64,000 nt of DNA from positions 3,053,501 through 3,117,500 of the forward strand of contig NZ_CP068023.1 in the NCBI RefSeq assembly GCF_016695175.1, in the 5' to 3' direction. Shown in pieces: positions 32,514 through 44,211 of this stretch (its first letter is position 1; the number at the start of each line of letters is the position of its first letter). The translations under genes and the position numbers were made by a program. Source of the stretch: Pseudoalteromonas sp. GCY (lineage in GTDB: Bacteria > Pseudomonadota > Gammaproteobacteria > Enterobacterales > Alteromonadaceae). The notes below the pieces were generated by a model. It saw only the letters and a list, made by a program, of their open reading frames with translations, did not search any database and had not been told where the DNA came from.

Positions 32514-32972
32514 TTAGGGCGCTAATGCTTTTCTAGTATATTCCCCATGCCCGCACTCGCTGCAAGCTGGGATCTTGATGGCATAATAAACATCTAATTT
32601 ATAGCCACAATTCTTACACACTAATTGTCCCAAAGCTATCCATTCACCTTCTTTATAAATGCCTTGGTGTTCAAAATCTTTTAAAAGTGCGGACCACTCA
32701 AGTTGAGTTCTATCTTCTAATTGGGATATTTCAAATAAGATGTTAGCTTTGAGCTCGCTCCAAGCCGCTTCATCATAGAAGGATTTGTTTTCGAGAAGAT
32801 GCTCCAAGTCACGTTTTAGATAGTAACTATAATCATCATAGGTTTGTTTGGTGTAGTCTTTCAGTGCACTCTGCACTTCCCAGAATCGCTTAGATAAATC
32901 GTCAATTTCATGTTCTTTGACGTCTTTGAGCCAATCGGAAAATTGATCCAGCCATTTTTGATAATCTGCCAT
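32514..32972 (-). CDS. zinc-ribbon protein of the DUF1451 (YbeL-like) family
   Basis: 152 aa starting MADYQKWLDQFSDWL (ATG complementary to 32970-32972, with CAGGAG upstream). Helical and acidic N-terminal 110 residues (heptads), followed by a C-terminal zinc ribbon with CKNCGYKLDVYYAIKIPACSECGHGEYTR: two CxxC pairs at about residues 117 and 134. This outline matches YbeL/DUF1451 proteins of unknown function. It stands alone between the Lon-like gene and the TonB receptor gene on the same strand. Confidence 0.8.
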   Translation of the reverse strand: MADYQKWLDQFSDWLKDVKEHEIDDLSKRFWEVQSALKDYTKQTYDDYSYYLKRDLEHLLENKSFYDEAAWSELKANILFEISQLEDRTQLEWSALLKDFEHQGIYKEGEWIALGQLVCKNCGYKLDVYYAIKIPACSECGHGEYTRKALAP

Positions 32973-33065
32973 TGCTACACTCCTGTTTCGCCAATAGATT
33001 AAGTGTAGACCAGATATACCATTCATTGTATTAGGGTTTGCTGAACTTGGTACTCAGCAACCCCA

Positions 33066-33090
33066 TTTGGCTTCAGGTTATGAAGCCAAA
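33066..33090. terminator. hairpin at the end of the TonB receptor gene
   Basis: TTTGGCTTCA (33066-33075) and TGAAGCCAAA (33081-33090), perfect 10-bp stem with a 5-base loop, eight bases past the stop codon of the minus-strand receptor gene. The T tract on that strand is short. Confidence 0.6.
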
Positions 33091-33097
33091 AGTTAGC

Positions 33098-35233
33098 TTA
33101 GAAACGATACTTCACACCAACGGTTGCCGTCGTGCCAAGGCCTTTAATGTTATAGCCACCGTACGTATAGGCTTGTGCGCGAGCGGGGTAGTAGTCTGAG
33201 TTAAATAAGTTTTCAATACCAACAAAAGCTTGCCAGCTTTGGCCGAATTGATATTGACCACTAAAGTTAACCACGTTATAGCTGTCAATTGGACCTTGAT
33301 CTCCAACATAGTTGCCTTTATCGTTCCGCTCAAAGCGTTTACGGTCGCCGACATGTAACCAGCTTAACGTCATCGATAGCGCATCAACTGGCTGCCAGTT
33401 TAGGTTTGCCGTAAGCTTTGGTGGGCTAATTTGCCTAGAGCCAAGATAAGTATCCGCTTTGGTATCTTTACCCTCTACATAGCTATACGTCGCAATGAGC
33501 TTTAGCGTGTCGTTGATCTTATAATCGACAAGTGCCTCATAACCCCATATTTTTTGTGGTGCTCGAACAGGCTCATAAACTCCGGTTACTTCATTGAATT
33601 TATTCGTTGTGCCAAACTCAGATGTACTTCTATATGCCGCAAATTCAAATCGTAACGTCTCAAATTGAGAGTTAAAACCGATTTCGTAGTTATCAACAAT
33701 CGATGCTTCTGTTTGAATTTGACCAATGTCTTCTACCGTTGCACTGCGCAGCAGACGGCCAATATCGGAGATATCAGACCCCTGCGAATAACTGGCGAAT
33801 GGGCTGAACTTTTCATTCGCGTTATATTTAATACCCACATTGTAAGTCGTGGCGTCATAGTCAATGGTGTCACCTTTCACGTTGAGTGGCACAGAGCACT
33901 GATCCGCTGAACGGCAAAGTTTTAGTGTTTGGTAATCTGCTACTGCAAGATCAATACTTTCTTGTCTCACTCCCGCTTTTAACACTAGGTCATCCGCAAC
34001 AATCCACTTGGTCTGTAGGTAACCTGCGATGCTTTCCATGTCCATTTCTGGTACCCAAATACGACCATCGACAAGTGGCTGTGAGGTCACATCGTTCAAC
34101 GCATCAATACCATAAATGAAGGTAGCTTGGACATTGTCAAAATCAACCAAGGTATTAAATGTCGCACGCGCGCCCTTTTTTTCTGAGCGGATGATAGATT
34201 GACCGCCACTGTACCCTTCATCAGGGTTTGCTAAGCTTGGAGAGAAGAAGAACACGTTCTCAATGTCTTGCATATACGCATCTAGCGTCATTTGTGTATT
34301 AGCAAAAACTTCTATATCGGTGTATTTCAACGTAATGTTTTCATTACCTTCTGGCCCTTGTGGCTTACCTTGTTTTTGCTGAGCTGGTGGCACGTGAATA
34401 GCGTAAGATTTTTCACCTAAATTGATGTTGCCAAACACATCACCTAGGTCCGTTTTTTGTTGTGAACTGTAGAAGTTGTAGCTAAATTGCAGTTGCTTGT
34501 CTTCATCAAAGTCATAGCCAAGCTTAGTAAAGTAGTTTTCTGTCACGGTATCCGACAGACCATACTGTAAACCTAGAATGTCGCCTTCAGCATCACGCTG
34601 AACACCGTTTTCTTCATAGCTTGCCGTGACTAAATAACTAAACTGGTCAACACGGCCATTAATCGCGCCCGCAATTCGAGCACCCGCACTCTCTGCAAGC
34701 TTTACTGCGCTAAAACGGCTAGATAGGCTAATTTCACCTTCTGGTTTGCCATCGCTTTTGGCCTGCTTGGTGATGTAGTTAATGATCCCGCCTGAAGCAC
34801 CATTACCATAAATTGAGGTTGCTCCTTTGATCACTTCTATACGCGCGATGGCACTTGGATCGAGTGTTTTTACACCCAAAGAACCATTTCGCAGTGGTGT
34901 AGACTGAGGTACTCCATCAATCATCACCAGTGGCGCACGTCCACGCAATGATTGCCCTGTATTACTTGAACTACCCGTATCCGGAGCAAGACCAGGAACG
35001 ATTTGAGATAACAAACTTTGTAGTTCTGGATTTACTTTTAAATGCTCTTCGATTTGTTTTTGATTAATAATCGTAATAGAGGCGGGCACTTCATCAATGC
35101 TTTCAAAAACACGACTGCCCGAGACCACGATATGCTCCATATCTGCAGCTTGAAGATCTTTAACATTGGTATCGTCTGCAATGGCTGCTGCGCTAACAGC
35201 CAACGCTACCATACTGAGAGTAGTTTTTAACAT
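33098..35233 (-). CDS. TonB-dependent outer-membrane receptor
   Basis: 711 aa from the ATG complementary to 35231-35233. Signal peptide (MLKTTLSMVALAVSAAAIA), a TonB-box-like segment MEHIVVSGSRV near residue 28, plug domain (about 40-165: VPASITIINQKQIEEH, SLRGRAPLVMIDGVPQ, GATSIYGNGASGGIINYITK) and a 22-strand barrel ending in the aromatic residue F (VGVKYRF). A PepSY membrane protein gene upstream in the same direction suggests siderophore or iron uptake; the barrel resembles catecholate or pesticin-type receptors but the ligand cannot be named. A 17-bp palindrome and an AT-rich Fur-like stretch lie upstream. Confidence 0.88.
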   Translation of the reverse strand: MLKTTLSMVALAVSAAAIADDTNVKDLQAADMEHIVVSGSRVFESIDEVPASITIINQKQIEEHLKVNPELQSLLSQIVPGLAPDTGSSSNTGQSLRGRAPLVMIDGVPQSTPLRNGSLGVKTLDPSAIARIEVIKGATSIYGNGASGGIINYITKQAKSDGKPEGEISLSSRFSAVKLAESAGARIAGAINGRVDQFSYLVTASYEENGVQRDAEGDILGLQYGLSDTVTENYFTKLGYDFDEDKQLQFSYNFYSSQQKTDLGDVFGNINLGEKSYAIHVPPAQQKQGKPQGPEGNENITLKYTDIEVFANTQMTLDAYMQDIENVFFFSPSLANPDEGYSGGQSIIRSEKKGARATFNTLVDFDNVQATFIYGIDALNDVTSQPLVDGRIWVPEMDMESIAGYLQTKWIVADDLVLKAGVRQESIDLAVADYQTLKLCRSADQCSVPLNVKGDTIDYDATTYNVGIKYNANEKFSPFASYSQGSDISDIGRLLRSATVEDIGQIQTEASIVDNYEIGFNSQFETLRFEFAAYRSTSEFGTTNKFNEVTGVYEPVRAPQKIWGYEALVDYKINDTLKLIATYSYVEGKDTKADTYLGSRQISPPKLTANLNWQPVDALSMTLSWLHVGDRKRFERNDKGNYVGDQGPIDSYNVVNFSGQYQFGQSWQAFVGIENLFNSDYYPARAQAYTYGGYNIKGLGTTATVGVKYRF

Positions 35234-35275
35234 GGTTATCCTTGCTGGATTTAGAATAATAATGATGTAAAAAGC

Positions 35276-35292
35276 GGCAATATAATATTGCC
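35276..35292. promoter_or_regulatory. 17-bp perfect palindrome upstream of the TonB receptor
   Basis: GGCAATAT-A-ATATTGCC lies 43 bases before the start codon, overlapping likely promoter elements. Between it and the gene is TTACATCATTATTATTC (complement of about 35254-35269), which resembles Fur half-sites. The palindrome itself does not match Fur. Confidence 0.5.
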
Positions 35293-35413
35293 AAACCTCA
35301 GTAAAAACAAGGCAAATGTGAATAGTTTGCATTACCTTTTACTAAAAAATCATTCTACTCTGCACCATTTTTTGCAATTATATCTACATAACAGCAACTT
35401 AGAGTGAAGTTAA

Positions 35414-36526
35414 TTACCTCTTCCTACGATGACGTTGTAACCAAAAATACAGGCCGGATACCGTGAACAAGGTCGGAGCTAAGGCAAGCATTAACCAGAC
35501 AAATTGCAAGATGGGACCGGCAAAATCACCAATATGAAACTTGTACTTAAAGTTCCAGACTTGCGTAGCGACTCCCGCTTTTGATGCATCATATTGCGCC
35601 ACCACCTCACTGTTATAGGGATTTACCCAAACCCAGCTATAGGCGTGACTTTCGCCTGGGTTTTGAACTCTATAAGCGACGCTGTCCGACGCTTTGTCAG
35701 GCATATAAATACGGAACAGCTGACTGTCTGGGAAGGTAGATTTCGCGCGCTTTGTAGCGCTATTTAAATCATAGGGTAAGCCGTGAAAATTAACCGCAAT
35801 AGTGGGCGGTTTTGGCCTTGCTTCGACCTCTCCAAAGCTCAACCACTCAACCACAGCCTTAGTTTGCGGCTGCCAGTTAAACGCTATACCACTGAAGGCA
35901 ATGAGCAGTATAGGTAAAAGCAAATATACACCCAATACGGTGTGTAACTGATAAAGCAGGATCCTTAGCTTAGCTTTTGGTTTTATCACTAGCCGTTTCA
36001 AGCGATTTTTAGGCTTTACCCAAAGATAAAAGCCCAACACTAACTCAATAATGAGTACAAGTGCACAAATAGATACCCAATTTCTAAGCGGCTTTTTGTT
36101 GTCAGCATCTTCAAACAACAACCAACGGTGTAGCGCCATCGTAAAGCCGTATAGCGTAGAGTAATACTCGTAGCGATGAAGGATCTTGCCACTGTAGGGA
36201 TTAACGCTAACATAATCACCGCTAGACAACTTCAGTTGCCATGCCAAATCCGGTTGCTGCTCAGGCATAAACAGTGAAACTTTTTCAGCGGTTGTAGATT
36301 CAACTGAGGTGACTATTTGCTCTACCCCAAGAGGCTCAGACTGCGGCTCAACTCGCCACAACTGAGGCTGAGTAAGATATTGAATGTCTTTGGCATAAAT
36401 AAGCAGCGCCCCAGTTAAGCTTAAGCAAATAATAAATGCACCAGACACTAGCGCCATTACTAGGTGAGTACGGCGTAACCACAATTTTATCAAGGGAATT
36501 CTCAAACTTCTTTCGATATTTAGCAA
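35414..36526 (-). CDS. PepSY-associated TM domain protein (iron-uptake associated reductase-like)
   Basis: 370-aa inner-membrane protein with four hydrophobic helices (about residues 23-47, 150-170, 195-217 and 335-360) and two periplasmic PepSY-type stretches (for example MPEQQPDLAWQLKLSSGDYVSVNPYSGKILHRYEYYS near 95). Similar proteins sit beside TonB siderophore receptors (PiuB/FhuE-linked reductases). The frame begins TTG at 36526; no ATG with a good ribosome site is available nearby, so the start is unsure. Upstream is TGATAATAACTCTTA (about 36533-36547), whose left half matches a Fur site. Confidence 0.8.
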   Translation of the reverse strand: MLNIERSLRIPLIKLWLRRTHLVMALVSGAFIICLSLTGALLIYAKDIQYLTQPQLWRVEPQSEPLGVEQIVTSVESTTAEKVSLFMPEQQPDLAWQLKLSSGDYVSVNPYSGKILHRYEYYSTLYGFTMALHRWLLFEDADNKKPLRNWVSICALVLIIELVLGFYLWVKPKNRLKRLVIKPKAKLRILLYQLHTVLGVYLLLPILLIAFSGIAFNWQPQTKAVVEWLSFGEVEARPKPPTIAVNFHGLPYDLNSATKRAKSTFPDSQLFRIYMPDKASDSVAYRVQNPGESHAYSWVWVNPYNSEVVAQYDASKAGVATQVWNFKYKFHIGDFAGPILQFVWLMLALAPTLFTVSGLYFWLQRHRRKR

Positions 36527-36738
36527 TAGTAAGTGATAATAACTCTTACTTGCAACAGCACAAAATTTACCCTTATACCGCAGCTTGTCTTCGCGTAATT
36601 TATCTCCACTTCGACACGACCTTTAGTCCGCAGCAATCGACTAAAATAATTCCACTTTAGGTGCTGTGATTGCAGGCCAATTTCGGGTATGCTATCGAGC
36701 AATTTTCTATTAATTTTGCCAGATGTTTGGAAACCTAG

Positions 36739-39327
<2,589 letters not shown>

Positions 39328-39328
39328 G

Positions 39329-39823
39329 ATGCGTAGCCTATTTTGGCACACCAGCAAGCTAGCAGTTTTGCTAGCTTGCTTCTTCGTGGCGAGCTGCGGT
39401 TTTCATCTCAAGCAGGCCTCTTACCTTCCTGACGATCTAAAAGAAATCACCTTAAGCGGTGACGACAAGCGCTCAGCCTTGTTTGAACAATTACAGTCAG
39501 ATCTTCAGCGTGCACAGGTATCCCTTACACCAAAAAATACCAAACAAGCTGCTGAGTTGTACTTGTACAATGACTCACTTGAACGTCAAACACTCAGTTT
39601 GTTCAAAAATGGTCAGGTTGCTCAGTATGAACTGGCGTATCGCGTGTCGTACCGTTTGAGTCGTCCGGGCCAAGAACCCGTTAAACAAATGTTCGAGCTG
39701 TATCGCAACTATCAGGACGACCCAGACAATGCGCTAGCAAAAGCAAAAGAGCTCGAGCTGATCCTAACTGAGATGCGCCGTCTTGCAAGCCAACGTATTA
39801 TTCGTGAGTTGTCGCAGCTGTAA
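39329..39823 (+). CDS. lptE: LPS-assembly lipoprotein LptE
   Basis: 164-aa outer-membrane lipoprotein; signal peptide with lipobox VASC (Cys near residue 23) followed by GFHLKQ, the usual LptE opening. It forms the plug of the LptD barrel that inserts LPS. The ATG at 39329 is one base after the leuS stop codon. The position between leuS and holA is diagnostic for this weakly conserved protein. Confidence 0.92.
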   Translation: MRSLFWHTSKLAVLLACFFVASCGFHLKQASYLPDDLKEITLSGDDKRSALFEQLQSDLQRAQVSLTPKNTKQAAELYLYNDSLERQTLSLFKNGQVAQYELAYRVSYRLSRPGQEPVKQMFELYRNYQDDPDNALAKAKELELILTEMRRLASQRIIRELSQL

Positions 39824-40866
39824 TGCGTTGTTATGCCAATCAACTCTCCAATTACCTAAGTAAAGGGCTTGCCCCTTTTTATCTGGTCTTTGGTGAAGAA
39901 CCCTTTCAGCAAGGCGAATGTGTACTTGCGATACGAACCGCAGCTAAGCAGCAAGGCTTTGACGAAGTCATTAAATTTGCTCTACTTCCGGGATTTGACT
40001 GGCAAGAGCTCAGTGCGCAGTACAATAGTATGTCTTTGTTCAGTGCACGTACGCTCATCGAGTTCGACTTTAATGAACAAAAAGTCCCTACACAAGGTGT
40101 CGCGGTTTTAAAGTCTTTGGCCGAACAAGTCAATCCAGATGTCGTTGTTATTTTTAAAGGGCTGGGTGCGGGTCAAGACATTCAACGAACCGCTTGGTTC
40201 AAAACATTAGAGCCTAAAGGCCTATTTGTCCCTTGCTATGCGTTAACGGGCCGTCATCTTGAACGCTGGTTTGATGATGAATGTAAGCGGCTGAAGCTAT
40301 CTGTGTCACCTCAAGGCAAACGCGCCCTGCTCGTCGCCACAGAAGGCAACTTGCTTGCAACGCATCAGGAGCTCGAAAAGCTCTCCTTACTATTTGGTAA
40401 AAACCCGGTTGATGAACAGCAATTGCTGAGCGGCTTATTAAATCAATCTAAGTTCGATATCTTTGATTTAAATACCGGATTGTTAAGTGGTAACCCTAAA
40501 CAAATTATCAAAGTATTGAACAAGCTCGCCAACGATAATGTAGAGCCCGCGAGTATTCTCTGGACCTTGCAAAACCAAGCACGCACCCTGCTGGGTGTTA
40601 AAACCTTGTGGCAAACCGGCACTACGCTTGCGGATGCCTATAAAAAGCATAATGTCTGGAAAAATCAGCAAACCATCACGCAGCAAGCGTTAGACAGATT
40701 AACGTTAGAGCAGATGAAACAGTTGCTCTGTATGATGGCAGACTTCGATACCGCATATAAAGAAGCAAGGCTCACTGCGCCATATCAAGCTCTCGCACAC
40801 ATTGCTCTGGCCTTTGCCACACCCATCGCAATGCCGTTACCAATTAGCCAGAGTGAGCATGTATGA
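39823..40866 (+). CDS. holA: DNA polymerase III subunit delta
   Basis: 347-aa clamp-loader subunit that opens the sliding clamp. Begins MRCYANQLSNYLSKGLAPFYLVFGEEP, the fold's first strand with the P-loop-like but non-ATPase AAA lobe; LTGRHLERWFDDECKRL near 140 and LNQSKFDIFDLNTGLLSGNPKQIIKVLNKLANDNVEPASILWTL near 206 match the delta lid and collar domains. Start codon overlaps the lptE stop (TAATG). Confidence 0.93.
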   Translation: MRCYANQLSNYLSKGLAPFYLVFGEEPFQQGECVLAIRTAAKQQGFDEVIKFALLPGFDWQELSAQYNSMSLFSARTLIEFDFNEQKVPTQGVAVLKSLAEQVNPDVVVIFKGLGAGQDIQRTAWFKTLEPKGLFVPCYALTGRHLERWFDDECKRLKLSVSPQGKRALLVATEGNLLATHQELEKLSLLFGKNPVDEQQLLSGLLNQSKFDIFDLNTGLLSGNPKQIIKVLNKLANDNVEPASILWTLQNQARTLLGVKTLWQTGTTLADAYKKHNVWKNQQTITQQALDRLTLEQMKQLLCMMADFDTAYKEARLTAPYQALAHIALAFATPIAMPLPISQSEHV

Positions 40867-41498
40867 TTGCTTTGTTTGGTGGTACTTTTGATCCTCCGCA
40901 TTTAGGCCATTTAAATATGGCGATGCGCTGCGTCGACGAGCTAAGTCTGGCTGAGTTAAAATTTTTACCTTGTGCCATACCGGTTCATAAACAAAAGCCC
41001 AGCATCAGTGACGAGCATCGCCTAGCGATGCTTGCAAATTTGCTATCAGGGCAACAAAAACTGGTTATTGATAGACGTGAGCTTGACCGACAAGGACCCT
41101 CTTACAGCCTGCTAACACTGCAAGAACTGCGTAACGAATATCAGGACCAGCCGATTTTATTTTTAATGGGTATGGACTCGTTTAATAGTCTGCACACTTG
41201 GTATCAATGGCAAGAAATCACAGAGCTGTGTCATCTAGTGGTGTATCAACGCCCGAACGAACATTGCTCACCAGATGCTAAAGTCTCGGCTTATTTAGCC
41301 AAAGCACGCACAGATAACTCAAATAAGCTCCAAACCACCAACGCTGGACATTGCTATTTCCTTCACGGTGAGCAAAAAGACATTGCATCGAGTACAATAA
41401 GGGCTGCAATTGCGCAACAAGATAAAGAATATTTGGAACATTGGCTGCCCGCTTCTGTCATAGATTATATAAATAGCCATGGCTTGTATGCTGATTAA
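40863..41498 (+). CDS. nadD: nicotinate-nucleotide adenylyltransferase
   Basis: 211-aa enzyme adenylating nicotinate mononucleotide in NAD synthesis. GGTFDPPHLGHLN near residue 6 carries the HxGH motif; FLMGMDSFNSLHTWYQW near 100 and ISSTxIR as IASSTIRAAI near 177 complete the family pattern. Four-base overlap with holA. Confidence 0.95.
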   Translation: MIALFGGTFDPPHLGHLNMAMRCVDELSLAELKFLPCAIPVHKQKPSISDEHRLAMLANLLSGQQKLVIDRRELDRQGPSYSLLTLQELRNEYQDQPILFLMGMDSFNSLHTWYQWQEITELCHLVVYQRPNEHCSPDAKVSAYLAKARTDNSNKLQTTNAGHCYFLHGEQKDIASSTIRAAIAQQDKEYLEHWLPASVIDYINSHGLYAD

Positions 41499-41550
41499 CC
41501 CCACAAAGCATGTTAAAATCGCCGATTATTTGAAATACAGAGACAAAAAC

Positions 41551-41868
41551 TTGGATTCACAACAGTTATTAGATTTCGCGCTAGACAAAGTAGATGATAT
41601 GAAAGCGCGTGATATTGTTAAGCTCGACGTTCGCGAAACTTCTTCAATCACCGATTATTTAGTGATCTGTACAGGCACCTCAAAACGCCATGTACAATCG
41701 ATTGCCGATCATGTCGCAAAAGAAGCACGCCATGCTGGAGAAACACCTATTGGCCAAGAAGGTCAAGACGTTGGTGAGTGGGTATTGGTTGATTTGGGTG
41801 ACGTTGTTGTACACGTAATGCAAGACCAAACCCGTGATTTTTATGATCTAGAAAAGCTGTGGGGCTAA
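41551..41868 (+). CDS. rsfS: ribosome silencing factor RsfS
   Basis: 105-aa protein that binds L14 and blocks subunit joining in slow growth. Contains [15 protein letters not shown] [25 protein letters not shown] and [27 protein letters not shown] chose the TTG at 41551 ([16 protein letters not shown]) because it gives exactly the length of E. coli RsfS; the frame is open back to an ATG at 41479, which would overlap nadD and add 24 unconserved residues. Confidence 0.9.
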   Translation: MDSQQLLDFALDKVDDMKARDIVKLDVRETSSITDYLVICTGTSKRHVQSIADHVAKEARHAGETPIGQEGQDVGEWVLVDLGDVVVHVMQDQTRDFYDLEKLWG

Positions 41869-41869
41869 T

Positions 41870-42340
41870 GTGAAGATCCAACTCATTGCAGTAGGTACCA
41901 AAATGCCGAAGTGGGTTGAAACTGGCTTCACCGAATATCAAAGACGCTTTCCCAAAGATATGCCACTGGAGTTAATTGAAATTAGCGCTGGCAAACGGGG
42001 GAAAAACGCAGATATCAAACGCATTTTGCAACAAGAAGGTGAAAAAACCTTAGCCGCTATCCCAAAAGGCAATCGGATCGTAACCTTAGAAGTGACCGGT
42101 AAGCCATGGGATACACACCAACTTGCGAGCAATATGGAAAAGTGGCAGTTGGACGGTCGCGATGTTAGCTTACTGATTGGCGGCCCTGAAGGGCTTGCAC
42201 CAGAATGTATTGCTGCGGCTGAACAAAAATGGTCATTATCAAACTTAACCCTACCCCACCCTTTGGTGCGTATAGTGGTTGCCGAGAGCTTGTATCGCGG
42301 CTGGAGTTTAAATAACAATCATCCTTACCACAGAGAATAA
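41870..42340 (+). CDS. rlmH: 23S rRNA pseudouridine(1915) N3-methyltransferase RlmH
   Basis: 156-aa SPOUT-family methyltransferase that modifies pseudouridine 1915 in helix 69. [19 protein letters not shown] opening, LLIGGPEGL near residue 103, [35 protein letters not shown] at the C-terminus, all as in RlmH. GTG start at 41870, one base after the rsfS stop. Confidence 0.95.
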   Translation: MKIQLIAVGTKMPKWVETGFTEYQRRFPKDMPLELIEISAGKRGKNADIKRILQQEGEKTLAAIPKGNRIVTLEVTGKPWDTHQLASNMEKWQLDGRDVSLLIGGPEGLAPECIAAAEQKWSLSNLTLPHPLVRIVVAESLYRGWSLNNNHPYHRE

Positions 42341-42342
42341 TA

Positions 42343-44211
42343 ATGATAAAAAAACGGCCGACGATTAGGGATCATTCTGCCGAGGCTAACCTCTTTGCGA
42401 GACGAGCCTTTGTCGGCTTTGTTTTTGTCGTCATTATTGTTGGGATCTTGTTTCACAATGTCTATAAGCTTCAGGTGACCGAACACGAGACCTATCGTAC
42501 CCGCTCCAATGATAACCGTATAAAGGTCATTCCGGTTGCCCCTAATCGTGGTCTGATTTACGACCGCAATGGTGTCTTGCTCGCCGAAAACCGCCCTGTT
42601 TACAACCTTGAAGTGATCCCAGAAGACGTTGAGGATCTCGAAGCATCATTAGCTGCGGTACGTCAACTCATCGAGATTTCTGAGCAAGAAGTAGAAGATT
42701 TCAAAAAGGAAATCAAGCATAACCGCCGCTTCAAAAGCCAAGTACTAAAGGGTCGCTTGAATGAAGAAGAAGTCGCAATTTTGTCGGTTAACCAACACCG
42801 CTTGCCCGGCTTTAGCGTTGAAGCTCGCTTATCCCGTTATTACCCTTATGGTGATACCCTCACTCACGCCCTTGGCTATGTAGCAAAGCTCAATAAAGAG
42901 GAACTCTTTGACCTAGAACTAGAAGGCAAAGACACGAACTATCGGGCCACCCATGATATCGGTAAGCTCGGTGTCGAGAAGTTTTATGAAGAACAGCTAC
43001 ACGGTATTGTTGGCTCTCGTCGCGTCGAGGTGAATAATCGCGGTCGTATCATTCGCACATTAAGCATGGAAACGCCACAACCGGGTAAAGACTTGGTGCT
43101 AACGCTTGATATCGGCTTGCAACAAATCGTTCAGCATGTGCTTAAAGACACCCGAGGCGCTATCGTCGTTATGGATCCTCGCGACGGGGGAATTTTAGCG
43201 CTCTATTCCAATCCAAGCTACGACCCGAATCTGTTCGTTCATGGGATCAGCGGCAAAGACTACCGAGCGTTGCTCAACCCAGATAGGCCACTTATCAACC
43301 GTGCAACTCAGGGCCGTTATGCACCAGCTTCCACAGTGAAACCTCATCTCGCTGTGCTTGCTCTGGAAGAAGGTGTCGTCACCGAAACAACCAAAATTTG
43401 GGATCCCGGCTTTTTTCAAATTCCAAATGTAAAACATAAATGGCGTGACTGGCGTCCTTGGGGCCATGAGCATGTTGATGTATATAAGGCTATTGAGCAA
43501 TCTTGCGACACCTATTTTTACGAAACCGCATATAAATTGGGCATAACCAAAATTAGCGACTTTATGAACCAGTTTGGCTTTGGTGAGCTTTCGGGTATCG
43601 ATATACATGAAGAAACCTCCGCTATTTTGCCATCCGTTGAATGGAAAAGAGAACGTTTTAAAGAGTCGTGGTACCCGGGAGATACGATTTCTGTTGGGAT
43701 AGGACAAGGCTACTGGACTGCGACCCCGATGCAGATAGCTAACTCACTGAGCATTTTGGTCAATAGAGGTATACACCGACAACCTCACTTAGTACAAATC
43801 TCTAAGCAAGACACTGAAGTAGAACAACTATTTACAGAAGAGAAACCACCCGTTGTGTTGAAAAACCCTTATCACTGGGATATTGCATTAAAAGCCATGC
43901 ATAACACGGTAAAAATAGGTACCGCGAAAAATGCGTTTAAGGGCGTAACTTATGACCACGCAGGTAAAACAGGTACCGCGCAAGTTGTCAGTATTGCTCA
44001 AGGCGAAAAATATAATGCCGAGAAACTAAAAGAAAAACACAGAGACAACGGTATCTATGTTGGTTTTGCACCTTTTGATGATCCTCAAATTGTTATCACT
44101 GTGGTTGTAGAAAACCAAGGTGGTGGTAGTGCTATCGCAGCGCCAATGGCAAGACAAGTGATGGACTATTATTTTTCGGCCTACCCGCTTGAGAAGGAGC
44201 AACAGCAATGA
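42343..44211 (+). CDS. mrdA: penicillin-binding protein 2 (peptidoglycan transpeptidase)
   Basis: 622-aa elongasome transpeptidase. One N-terminal membrane helix (about 22-45, AFVGFVFVVIIVGILF), the pedestal/dimer domain with NRGLIYDRNGVLLAENRPVYNLEVIPED, and the transpeptidase domain with serine in ASTVKPHL (SxxK near residue 328), SCD near 387 and KTGTAQ near 545. Acts with RodA in cell-wall elongation; in the same operon with rodA, rlpA and dacA. Confidence 0.95.
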   Translation: MIKKRPTIRDHSAEANLFARRAFVGFVFVVIIVGILFHNVYKLQVTEHETYRTRSNDNRIKVIPVAPNRGLIYDRNGVLLAENRPVYNLEVIPEDVEDLEASLAAVRQLIEISEQEVEDFKKEIKHNRRFKSQVLKGRLNEEEVAILSVNQHRLPGFSVEARLSRYYPYGDTLTHALGYVAKLNKEELFDLELEGKDTNYRATHDIGKLGVEKFYEEQLHGIVGSRRVEVNNRGRIIRTLSMETPQPGKDLVLTLDIGLQQIVQHVLKDTRGAIVVMDPRDGGILALYSNPSYDPNLFVHGISGKDYRALLNPDRPLINRATQGRYAPASTVKPHLAVLALEEGVVTETTKIWDPGFFQIPNVKHKWRDWRPWGHEHVDVYKAIEQSCDTYFYETAYKLGITKISDFMNQFGFGELSGIDIHEETSAILPSVEWKRERFKESWYPGDTISVGIGQGYWTATPMQIANSLSILVNRGIHRQPHLVQISKQDTEVEQLFTEEKPPVVLKNPYHWDIALKAMHNTVKIGTAKNAFKGVTYDHAGKTGTAQVVSIAQGEKYNAEKLKEKHRDNGIYVGFAPFDDPQIVITVVVENQGGGSAIAAPMARQVMDYYFSAYPLEKEQQQ

